Part shown: one piece after another, positions 26,296 to 34,083 of the stretch
How the letters are laid out: each line of letters begins with the position of its first letter
Position numbering within the stretch: position 1 is the first letter of the stretch
From: Cereibacter ovatus
GTDB taxonomy: Bacteria; Pseudomonadota; Alphaproteobacteria; Rhodobacterales; Rhodobacteraceae
Length of the DNA: 43,052 bases
Direction: 5' to 3'
Assembly: GCF_900207575.1 (NCBI RefSeq)
Contig: NZ_OAOQ01000025.1
Span: forward strand, 1 to 43,052
Position numbers and translations under genes: made by a program
Notes under the pieces: generated by a model
Databases searched by the model: none
Told to the model about the DNA's origin: nothing
The model's input: the letters and a program-made list of their open reading frames with translations, nothing else

Positions 26296-26862
26296 TCAGA
26301 ATTGCAGCGTGACCGCGGCGGGCGTGCCGCGGCCGAGGCGGTTCGAGAGCTGGAAGATGCGGATGGCCAGCGTCTGCCCCGGCCCGAGCGGCGCGCCCCA
26401 ATCAGTGGTCTGCTGGGCGGCGGCGTAGAGGACGGAGGTCGTGCTGCTGGTCAGAGTGCGCTTGATCGCAGCCCCGTCGAGGATCTGGACGTCGTAGCTT
26501 TCCAGGTCCTCTGCCAAGGGTACCTCGACCTGCTCCCAGGCATCGGCGACCAGCGCGCGGGACCGTCGTGTCCAGCGGATGGTCAGATCGCCCGTGTTGC
26601 GGGCCGTTCGCCACGGCTGTTCGGCATGCACCGGCGCGAAGGGGACAAGCCCCCGGCCGGAGGGGGCGAAGCCCAGCGCGGCATAGCTTGCGTCACTGAC
26701 GGCCCGTGCCGCAGGGCCGATGCGCCAGTTCCAAGGCAGACCGAGGTCGGCTTCGGCGATGGGCAGCGATGACAGCGCGGTGTCCAGGACCACAACCCGC
26801 GCCCCAGCCGGTGCCGGGGTGCCCATCGCGTATTCCGTCCCGCGCTGGCCACGCAGCAGGCG
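26296..26862 (-). pseudogene. C-terminal fragment of the GTA-type TIM-barrel tail protein
   Basis: About 188 residues from RLLRGQRGTEYAMG to the end AAVTLQF. This is the normal C-terminus of the large host-specificity tail protein whose main part lies at 27073-30249. Everything upstream of 26862 in the open minus frame (to 27060) is antisense of the inverted block, not real protein. ATG 26826 could start a product, but no ribosome site is seen. Family features: ADLGLPWNWRIGPAARAVSD, HAEQPWRTARNTGDLTIRWTRRSRALVADAWEQVEVPL. Confidence 0.85.
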
Positions 26863-27085
26863 GGTCGGCACGCTGGCCTTCGACTTCTTTCCGGGGCCGA
26901 CCTCGCGCTTCGATCTGGGCAACGCGCTGGTCGTCGATCTGCTGTCCGGAACGCTGGAGAGCGTGACGGACGTTGCGCTGTTCGGCGGGGTCAATGCGCT
27001 GGCGGTCGAGGCGGCAGCAGGGGTGTGGGAGATCATCCAGGCAGGCGCGGCGGAACTCATCGCCCCCGGCCGCTATCGCCTGATC
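26863..27085 (+). other. Inverted 223-bp coding block of the TIM-barrel tail protein
   Basis: The plus strand here encodes VGTLAFDFFPGPTSRFDLGN, ALVVDLLSGTLESVTDVALF, GGVNALAVEAAAGVWEIIQA and GAAELIAPGRYRLI, which belong in the middle of the tail protein encoded on the minus strand on both sides. Turning the block back restores an open frame at both joints: GSRARV-GTLAF on the right and GRYRLI-RLLRGQ on the left. Short imperfect inverted repeats lie at the ends (GCGGGTC 26860-26866 and GATCCGC 27082-27088). Either a real inversion in the cell or an assembly artefact. Confidence 0.88.
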
Positions 27086-30000
27086 CGCGCCCGACTACCG
27101 AAGGTCGTCAGCAACGCGAAGCCATCCGTGGAGGCGCTGCGGAACACGGCGATCTCGCCCGGCCAGGGACTGGCATGGGCCGCGATCAGGGGCCGATGTG
27201 CGGGCTGGTCTTCGCTGATCTGCGGCAGGTCAAGCATCACCACTTCCGGCGTCCCGAAGACGACGGGGCTGGCCAGCGAAGCGGGCCGGGGATCGCCGGG
27301 CGGCAGATCGTAGGCGGCGCGGTCCTGGCGGACAGCCTCGATCCCGCGCGCCTCGGCATCGGCGACGGAGACGAGGCGGAACTCGACCTCACGGCCATCA
27401 TGCGCCAGCCGGATGACGTCGGCGGGATCGAGGGCTAGCCGCGAGGGCGGCAGGCGGAAGGTGGCGCTCTCCCGGCCGATCCAGGCTTCCATCAGCGCGC
27501 GGCGGCAGCGGCGTTCGGCCTCTTCGGGCGGGATCGCCATCGGGAAACTTTCCGAGGCAATGCGCGTGGTGTCGACCGTGATACGGCGGGCCTCGACAAG
27601 CGCTGCGTCATAATCCTCGTCCGCGCGGGCGACCTGCCATTTCAGCGCCTGGGGCAGTTCGGTCTCCTGGCCGCGGGTCAGCTCGAAGGCCTCGCCCTCG
27701 CGGCTTGCGACGAGATCGTCGATGGTGAGCGTCGCAACCGAGGCGCGGCCGCGCATGACGAAGCGGATCACGCCCTCCGTTTCGATGGCATCGAACCCGA
27801 AGTGGCGGGCCAAGGTGGAAATCGAGGCGCGGGGGCTTTCGAGTGCCCCGATCACATAGCCCTCGACCGCGCCCCAGAGGCCCGAGACGTCGATCAGGCT
27901 TTCCGCCAGCCCAGCGCGCAGGCAGAGATGGCGCACGAGGGCCGGCAGCGACACCGCGCCGAGCCGTCCGGTCAGCCAGTGACCGAGCCGCCAGTTCGGG
28001 CCGTCTGTCCAGGTGCCGGTCAGCTCCGGAAAGAACGGATAGGGCCGCGCGTCCCAGGTCCAGGCGGCGCATTCGGGGACATGGACCATCCGGCCGCCGT
28101 AGACGGATGACGTCGGGTTGTTCGCGCCCTGACCCCACCAGAGGTAGCTGGCCTCGAGGTAGGCGCGTTGGATCGCGTCGTCGCGCCAGCCTCGCGAGAA
28201 ATGCGGCGTGAAGCTCTCCGACGACTTCGGGTCGAAGAACACGTTGGGCTGGTTGGTGCCCCGGTCGATGGCCGGACAGCCGAGCTCGGTGAACCAGATC
28301 GGCTTCGACTCCGGCACCCACGCCGTCGGTGTGCCGCTCTCCACCCCACCCGGGCGATTGTAGTGCGGGTTCGACCACCAGGCGCGCAGGTCCTTGTAGC
28401 GGAACACCCACGGCTTGGCCGCCGCGCCATCGGTGATCGGGGTGCGGACCTGCGCGGATCTGTCGGCGGCAGAGGCATAGAACCAGTCGAAGCCTTCGCC
28501 GCCCGCGATGTTCCTCTGCAGATAGGTCCGGTCATAGATCGCAGGCCAGCCCTCGGCCGCGTCGGCATGCTCGAACCCGTCCCGCCAGTCGGAGAGCGGC
28601 ATGTAATTGTCGATCGCGATGAAATCGATGTTGGCATCCGACCAGAGCGGATCGAGGTGGAAGAACACGTCGCCGCTGCCATCGCCCGGCTGATGCCCGA
28701 AATACTCTGACCAGTCGGCCGCATAGCCGATCCTAGTGCCGGACCCGAGAATCGACCGCACATCCGCGAGCAGGTCCCGATAGGCCTGCACCGCCGGGTA
28801 GGTGCTGGCGCCCGAGCGGATCGTCGTCAGCCCCGGCATCTCAGTGCCGATCAGGAAGGCATCGACCCCGCCCGCCGCCGCGCAGAGATGGGCGTAGTGC
28901 AGCACCATGCGGCGCAGGCCCCAGTCACCGGATGGCCCGGTCCAGGAGACCGACTGGCCCGAAACGCTGAAGCTCGCGGGCGTGGCCGCGCCGAACAGCG
29001 CCGCGACCTGGCTTGCCGCCGTGGCGGTCTTGTCCACCGTCCCGGCGAACCCCGCAGCCGGGGAACAGGTGATCCGGCCGCGCCAGGGGAACGCAGGCTG
29101 GCCGGTCCCGGCGGCGTTGTCGGAATACGGGTTCGGCAGCGTATTGCCCGGCGGCACGTCCATCAGGATGAACGGGTAGAAGGTCACGCGCAGCCCGCGC
29201 GCCTTCATCTCCTGGATCGCCTGCACCACGGCGAAGTCGGACGGCGTACCGCCATAGACGGGGCGGTCCTGATCGTCGCGGCTGACGAGGAAGGCGCTGG
29301 CGCGGCTGACGCCGTTGACCGACCAGCTGGCGGGCGTGGTCGACTTGGCCGACACCTCGACGCCCGGCCGCACCTTGCAGGATCCCGCGCGCAGGTCGTC
29401 GCCGAACCACGCCACGACAAGGCTGACGCTCTCGACCGCCGGCGCCATCGCCTGCAGCCGGTCGAGCGCTTCCACCATGTCCGTGGAGTCAGCCAACGCG
29501 TTCAGGTTCTCGGGCACCGTCGCGCCGCCATCGGTCTTGCGGATCGCCTGCGTCGCGTAGGTGAACTCGCCCGAGGCCGGGATCATGGTGACGGCGCGGG
29601 TCAGCCCCTCGGCGGTGTCGGGATCGGCGAGCGGGCGGAACACCTCGAAGGACAGCTGCGGCAGGCGGTTGCCGTAGGTCGAGAGCGCCAGTTCCTCGAA
29701 GACGACATAGGCCGTGCCGCGATAGGCGGGCGTGTTGGCCGCGCCCATCTTCGCCGCAATGAACGGGTCCGCCGTCTGCGCCTCGTCGCCCGGATACCAG
29801 CGCCAGGTGACGCCGGAGAGGTCCATCGGCTTGCCGTCGGCCCAGATGCGGCCGATCCCGGTGATCGGGCCCTCGCAGAGCGCTACGGCGAAACTGGCAA
29901 AGTAGAGATACTCGGTCGTCTTGACTTTGCCGCCTCCGCCGCCCTTGCCGCCGCCCTGCGTGGTGGTCTTCGTCTCCTCGCGGAAATCGGTCGCCCAGAT

Positions 30001-30249
30001 GATGTTGCCGCCCATGCGCATCCGGCCATAGAGCCGCGGGATGACCGCGCCCTCGGTGGCCGAGGTGATGCGGAGCGTGTCGAGCCGCGCGCCCTCGATG
30101 CGCTGTGTGGGCGCCAGCGACGAGATGATCCAGCTGTCGACCACCGAGCCGATGCTGGAGCCGATGAAGCCGCCGATGGTGGCGGCACTCACGCCGAGGA
30201 TCGCGCCGCCGATGCTGCTGCCAATGGCGGCACCGGCCGCGCCGAGAAC
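27073..30249 (-). pseudogene. GTA-type TIM-barrel tail (host specificity) protein, main fragment
   Basis: About 1058 residues from VLGAAGAAIGSSIGGAILG to the premature TAG at 27073-27075. With the inverted block and the C-terminal fragment restored the protein would have about 1320 residues, the normal size. The glycoside-hydrolase-like TIM barrel includes GYAADWSEYFGHQPGDGSGDVFFHLDPLW, IDNYMPLSDWRDG, KPIWFTELGCPAIDRGTNQPNVF; a phage-tail_3 region follows (SREGEAFELTRGQETELPQALKWQVA). The 5' end is lost: homology begins at about codon 5 of the native gene where the IS110 copy joins. ATG 30309, inside IS110 in another frame, could give a hybrid of 1078 residues. Both ends are therefore damaged. 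Confidence 0.88.
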
Positions 30250-31010
30250 ATGAACAGCATGCAACGGAGAGCAGTGCGGCCTCCGCCGATACGGGCCTTG
30301 CCCTTCCACGTTCCCGACTGCCGCGTGATAGGTGCGAGGCCTGCGAGGCTCGCAGCTTCCTTCGAACTCATCGCCCCGAGCTCCGGCATCTCGATGATCA
30401 GGGCGATGGCGGCGACGGGCCCGACGCCGGGGATCGACGTCAGGATCTCGTAGCGCCTGGCGAGCCCGGGATCGGCTTTGATCCGGGAGCGCAGTTCCCT
30501 GTCGATCTGCGCGATCTGGGTGTCGATCTGGCGAAGGCGCGCGCGCAGCTGCGCCAGGACGATCTTGTTGCGCGCCATGCCGATCCGGTTTCGGCAGGCC
30601 GTCCGATCCTTGATCAGAGCAACCCGAGCGACATGCAGCTCCTTGATTTCGTGCAGTTCGTCAGTTTTGACCGGGGTCGCCTCGAGGCCGAGCACGGTAC
30701 CCATCCGTGCAAGCATCTCCGCATCGACGCGGTCGGTCTTCGCTCCCTGTCCGGTAGCCTGCGCGAAGCGTCGCGCCCGTGCGGGGTTCACCTTGACGTT
30801 GTGATGGCCGAAAGCCGCAAGCGCGGCCTCCAGATCGCGGTGATAGCGCCCGGTCGCCTCGTAGACGACGCGGAGCGGTGCCGCCCCGAGCCACTTGCGC
30901 ATGGCCTTCAAGCCGGACGCGTCGTTGCCGAAGCGGGCTCGTTTGCCGTCCGAGATACGGTAGATGTCGAGTGTGGTCTTCGAGATGTCGATCCCGATAG
31001 TGTCGGTCAT
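30249..31010 (-). pseudogene. IS110-family transposase, C-terminally truncated
   Basis: Starts at ATG 31010 (MTDTIGIDISKTTLDIYRI) and runs to about residue 254 (GGGRTALRCMLFM), where the tail protein gene is joined; the open frame continues 19 further codons as antisense-like filler to 30189. The DEDD domain is complete: Asp in IGIDISK, Glu in VVYEATGRYH, and TDRVDAEMLARM. The C-terminal Transposase_20 part begins (EILTSIPGVGPVAAIALIIEMPELG, LAGLAPITRQSGTWKGKARIGGG), but the last 50 or so residues with the conserved Ser region are cut. It marks the site where the tape-measure and tail-tip genes are missing. Confidence 0.88.
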
Positions 31011-31219
31011 GGTCTTTTCGCCTCCTGGCCTTGTCATTCGGGGCAAGGACGCGAGGTCTTCCCCATGTATCCGTTCAGGACATTCGAAAAGGCGGGGGCG
31101 ATCACACTACTGACCGGCCCTCTCCGACCATCTCCACAACGATCCGTCCCCCGCCGCTGTCCGGCATATTTGAGGTGCCGGACAGCGGCTCCCGTATCGC
31201 ACGGGAACCGGGGGAAATC
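31011..31219 (-). other. Non-coding stretch upstream of the IS110 transposase, two hairpins
   Basis: 209 bp between the IS110 start and the tail-tube stop. It holds a 13-bp perfect hairpin (31154-31166 with 31176-31188, 9-base loop) and next to it TCCCGT-N5-ACGGGA (31190-31206). In IS110 elements the 5' non-coding end encodes the bridge RNA, so part of this region may do so; alternatively the hairpins end the phage tail transcript. The exact IS/phage border is not visible. Confidence 0.45.
31154..31188 (-). terminator. 13-bp perfect hairpin downstream of the tail tube gene
   Basis: CCGCTGTCCGGCA pairs perfectly with TGCCGGACAGCGG around a 9-base loop. It lies 32 bp after the tail tube stop on the minus strand. 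There is no T-run, so it is a weak terminator candidate and could instead be an IS110 end structure. Confidence 0.35.
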
Positions 31220-32164
31220 TTAAGACAAGGTCTCCACGTCGTTCACGAGGGTTGCGGTGCACATCCGGCCGACGACGCTGTCGCGCGCCGCCTGCCAGTC
31301 GAAGGTGGCCTGCACGCCTTGCGGCCCCGAGATCTCGATGCGCGGACGCGGCAGGTAGACGGCGTGCACGGTGAAGGTGAAGCTTTCGCCGGACGGCAGG
31401 AGGTAGGCGAACTCCATCTCGCAGGCCTCGCCGTTGATTGCCTGCGTCACCAGCGTCTGGTCGGCGAAGCGCACCTCGATCCGGCCGGTCAGCGCGGCGA
31501 TGGACGGGTCCGCGCCGTCGATGCGGCCATCCGAGCGGATGGTCTCGATCCGGTCGAGGTTGTTGGCATAGGTGATCTCGGCCGAGACCACGTTGCCGAG
31601 GGCGGACCCATTCCGCGTGATCGCCCCGTTGAAATGCCCGAAGCGCTTCAGCTCCAGCGCGGCGGGCGTTCCGGCGCTGGTCGTGGTGCCGACCGTCTCG
31701 CCCTGCGCCACCAGCCGGGCTGTCGCGGTCAGGAGCCCGGATCGCTGCATCTGCCAGGTGATCTGGTCGAGCACGCAGCCCGAGTACATCGCGTAGCGCG
31801 GCACCTCGGGCATGCCGGTCTCGATCGACATGCTGGGCAGCGTCCAGGACCCCGACTGGAACTCGTGGCTGTAGGGCGCCTCCGCACCCGTGGTCGTCGG
31901 TGTCCCGAAGGCCGCCTTCAGCCAGAACCCGAAAGCCTCGGCGTCGAGCGGCACGACGACGTCGCCATCGGCCGTGACCGCATCCTTGATCGGCGCCAGC
32001 GGATCGCGGCCGTAGCCGAGAAGCTCCGAGTTCAGCAGTGGCTGCTCGGCGCCGAGCGAGGTGCTGGCGAAGGGCATGCGGGTGAAGCCGCTGGCGGGCG
32101 GCGTTCCATAGGTCGTCTCGAACGCAAGCGCCATCAGCGCCCGCGCCCCCTGGGCTCGTGCCAT
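31220..32164 (-). CDS. Phage tail tube (major tail) protein
   Basis: 314 residues. N-terminus MARAQGARALMALAFETTYGTPPASGFTRMPFASTSLG and the central LDQITWQMQRSGLLTATARLVAQGETVGTTT, then GAITRNGSALGNVVSAEITYANNLDRIE, are typical of the major tail proteins of Rhodobacteraceae siphophages. Hundreds of copies would form the tail tube. It follows the tail terminator-like gene at a gap of 24 bp. In intact relatives the tail chaperone, tape measure and tail-tip genes follow; here IS110 does. Confidence 0.82.
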   Translation of the reverse strand: MARAQGARALMALAFETTYGTPPASGFTRMPFASTSLGAEQPLLNSELLGYGRDPLAPIKDAVTADGDVVVPLDAEAFGFWLKAAFGTPTTTGAEAPYSHEFQSGSWTLPSMSIETGMPEVPRYAMYSGCVLDQITWQMQRSGLLTATARLVAQGETVGTTTSAGTPAALELKRFGHFNGAITRNGSALGNVVSAEITYANNLDRIETIRSDGRIDGADPSIAALTGRIEVRFADQTLVTQAINGEACEMEFAYLLPSGESFTFTVHAVYLPRPRIEISGPQGVQATFDWQAARDSVVGRMCTATLVNDVETLS

Positions 32165-32188
32165 GGTGTTCTCCTCGGGTTGTCGGGA

Positions 32189-32617
32189 TCAGCCGAGCGG
32201 ATCGGCCGTGGAATAGTGCAGCACCACCGGGATCACGGCCGCCTTCAGGCTGGCCGCGCCCTCGACCGGCAGATCGACCGGGCGCGGGGCTTCGGCCTCG
32301 ACCCAGTCGCAGAGCCCGCCCAGCGTCCGGTCGGCGGCAAGCGCTGCGCCGATGCTGGCGGTCAGCGTGTCGAACGCAGCGTCGCGATCGGCGCCCTGAA
32401 CGACCGCCTCGATCTCGGCGCGGTGCTGGTAGTGGTAGCGCAGGGGCGACAGCGTGACTTCGGGCTCGCCTGGTTCGCCGTCGCGCAGGATCAGCAGGCC
32501 TTCGGCCGGGACGCGCTCGGGTAGCACCTCGCCGCGGAGGGCGGTGGCGGGCAGCGCCGAGAGCCGCGCGTGCAGCGCGGTGAGGATGGTTTCGCGAGGG
32601 GTGGGCATATCTGTCAC
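32189..32617 (-). CDS. Phage tail terminator/completion-like protein
   Basis: 142 residues (MTDMPTPRETILTALHARLSALPATALRGEVLPERVPAEGLLILRDG). Small minor tail or tail-completion proteins of this kind sit directly before the tail tube gene in lambda-like and GTA-like modules; databases sometimes label them acyl-CoA transferase, which has no basis in the sequence. Function is assigned by position and general pattern. Its start is close to the promoter of the opposite-strand cargo gene. Confidence 0.65.
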   Translation of the reverse strand: MTDMPTPRETILTALHARLSALPATALRGEVLPERVPAEGLLILRDGEPGEPEVTLSPLRYHYQHRAEIEAVVQGADRDAAFDTLTASIGAALAADRTLGGLCDWVEAEAPRPVDLPVEGAASLKAAVIPVVLHYSTADPLG

Positions 32618-32629
32618 GCGACTCCGCGC

Positions 32630-32658
32630 TTGACGTTTGTTTCGAGGGTGTTTGGATT
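32630..32658 (+). promoter_or_regulatory. Own promoter of the 125-residue cargo gene
   Basis: TTGACG (32630-32635), 17 bases, then TGGATT (32653-32658). The -35 is near-perfect and the -10 is fair. It reads away from the tail operon toward the plus-strand gene at 32696, as expected for a phage moron. Confidence 0.5.
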
Positions 32659-32695
32659 AATGAAGGCCGCGCGGAACCAAGCGGTGGGAGGAAAG

Positions 32696-33073
32696 ATGCT
32701 GCTTGATCCGCATAGACTCGAAGAACAGCTACGAGCGGCAACAGCCATCGATGCTGCCGTCCGCGACGCCTATTTGACCTTTGCCCATGCTCATTTTCCT
32801 GGCGGGACCACGGTGCGCCCGGCCGGACATGGTTACATAGAACGAGAACTTCGTTTCGAAGCCAAGGGCGACTGGCTGTATTCAGCTGTCCTGAATCAGA
32901 AGTGGGTCCTGTGGTACTTTCGGAAGCCTGCCTTGAATGCAGGGCTTATTGATCCGGGCAAGACCAAAGAGCACTTTCCCGCTTCGGAAGAAACGTCACG
33001 CGGGGAAATCAAGCTTCGAGTTCGTAGTTCGCCAGAGGCACTTGCTGTGTTGAAGTGGGTGGGCGCTGAATAA
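32696..33073 (+). CDS. Unrecognised 125-residue protein, phage cargo (moron) gene
   Basis: The start ATG 32696 is preceded by GGGAGGAAAG, an excellent ribosome site; ATG 32660 is an upstream alternative. The sequence (MLLDPHRLEEQLRAATAIDAAVRDAYLTFAHAHFPGGTTV) shows no family I recognise. It has Trp/Tyr-rich middle segments (GDWLYSAVLNQKWVLWYFRK), no signal peptide and no membrane segment, and is probably a small alpha/beta cytoplasmic protein. It is inserted against the direction of the structural operon between the tail terminator and DUF6441 genes, has lower GC than its neighbours, and its own promoter. Its role could be host benefit, exclusion of other phages or none. Confidence 0.7.
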   Translation: MLLDPHRLEEQLRAATAIDAAVRDAYLTFAHAHFPGGTTVRPAGHGYIERELRFEAKGDWLYSAVLNQKWVLWYFRKPALNAGLIDPGKTKEHFPASEETSRGEIKLRVRSSPEALAVLKWVGAE

Positions 33074-33115
33074 TGCGCTCCGTCGAGCGTCCGGTTTATT
33101 CCAATGGTTGCGCAC

Positions 33116-33748
33116 TCATCCAAGCCGCCCCTCAACCCAATTCGCCACGATCAGACCCGGCACGCTGTCCAGCGCCCGCTCGGCATCCCGGTCTAGGTTG
33201 AGCCGCTTCGGCAGCTTGACCTGCGGCACCAGCAGGAAGATCGGCACCGTCGTGCGCCCGCGGCCAGTCTTCGAGCGTGACGCGACACCGAGCCCACGAC
33301 TGTTCAGCCGTCCCTCTGCCACCAGCAGGCTGGGCCCGCGGCGACGGTAGACGAAGCGGAGCCGCAGCCCCCGGCGGCGCTCCCATTCGCCGGGGGTGAT
33401 CCTGCCGCCGCGCAGGCCGCGTCCGGCGGCTGGCGTCGGGATCGCAAGCCAGAACCCGTCCTTGGAGCGGATCAGCGGCCCGGTGTCGTGAGCGCCGACG
33501 ATGACCGGGGCCTTGGACCACACGAGCGCCGCGGCGTTCAGGCTCTCGCCGGCCTTCGGGAAGGTCTGGCTCCGGATCGAGTTGGCGAGCCGCCGGCCGA
33601 GCCCCGCGCCGGTGATCTGGCCGCGCCAGGCGGTCTTCAGCCCGGTGCCCGCCTCGCGCATAGCGGCGGTGACGGCCTTCTCTCCGGCCTTCACCTCTGC
33701 CGCCATGGCGGCGACGAGGTCCGGGGTGATGTCGAGCTTCAGCTTCAT
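33116..33748 (-). CDS. DUF6441-type phage head-tail/neck protein
   Basis: 210 residues (MKLKLDITPDLVAAMAAEVKAGEKAVTAAM). Conserved blocks: LKTAWRGQITGAGLGRRLANSIRSQ, ESLNAAALVWSKAPVIVGAHDTGPLIRSKDGFWLAIP, GRITPGEWERRRGLRLRFVYRRRGPSLLVAEGRL and RTTVPIFLLVPQVKLPKRL. This family sits between the head-tail joining gene and the tail terminator in lambda-like prophages of Rhodobacteraceae, similar in place to HK97 gp10/lambda gpZ. Start is 5 bp after the stop of the joining gene. Confidence 0.78.
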   Translation of the reverse strand: MKLKLDITPDLVAAMAAEVKAGEKAVTAAMREAGTGLKTAWRGQITGAGLGRRLANSIRSQTFPKAGESLNAAALVWSKAPVIVGAHDTGPLIRSKDGFWLAIPTPAAGRGLRGGRITPGEWERRRGLRLRFVYRRRGPSLLVAEGRLNSRGLGVASRSKTGRGRTTVPIFLLVPQVKLPKRLNLDRDAERALDSVPGLIVANWVEGRLG

Positions 33749-33753
33749 CGCGA

Positions 33754-34068
33754 TCAGGCCGGACGCAGATCCACTGTCCAGACCAGCCGTTCGCGGTCGC
33801 GGACGGGCTCGCCCTGGATGAGGAAGGCCTCGCCGTCGATCTCGATGCGGTCGCCGGGACGCGGGTTGGCCACCTCGGAAAGGCGCAGATCGAGCCGGGT
33901 GCTCTCCGACCAGATCCGCGCCTCGCCGAAACTGGTGACGTCGTCGGGGCGCCGCAGGATGGCGCGGACCAGCGAAGGCGCGCCGCCCTCGGCGATGTAG
34001 ACGATGTCACTCGCGAGATGCGCATCCGCGAAGAGCGCCTCGAGGGCGGATGCGAACGCGCTGGCCAT
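33754..34068 (-). CDS. Phage head-tail joining protein (gpFII-like position)
   Basis: 104 residues (MASAFASALEALFADAHLASDIVYI). It resembles small head-tail joining proteins with a beta-barrel core (RPGDRIEIDGEAFLIQGEPVRDRERLVWTVDLRPA). It lies between the capsid gene and DUF6441, the normal place of gpFII. Its 5' end sits only 15 bp from the divergent start of the endonuclease-like cargo gene, so the two promoters or leaders overlap. Confidence 0.7.
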   Translation of the reverse strand: MASAFASALEALFADAHLASDIVYIAEGGAPSLVRAILRRPDDVTSFGEARIWSESTRLDLRLSEVANPRPGDRIEIDGEAFLIQGEPVRDRERLVWTVDLRPA

Positions 34069-34071
34069 GGC

Positions 34072-34077
34072 TATACT
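34072..34077 (+). promoter_or_regulatory. -10 element TATACT just before the endonuclease-like gene
   Basis: TATACT, a strong -10 match, ends 6 bases before ATG 34084. Transcription would begin at or next to the A of the start codon, giving a leaderless mRNA. No clear -35 is present 17 bases upstream, and no ribosome site precedes the ATG. Confidence 0.45.
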
Positions 34078-34083
34078 GCTCCC

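Noticed and set aside
24946..26772. 608-codon plus-strand open frame over the tail genes
   Set aside because: Antisense to the DUF2793 and tail protein genes, low-complexity Arg/Gly composition, no ribosome site.
28888..30453. 521-codon plus-strand open frame
   Set aside because: Shadow of the TIM-barrel tail gene and IS110; composition typical of antisense GC-rich DNA.
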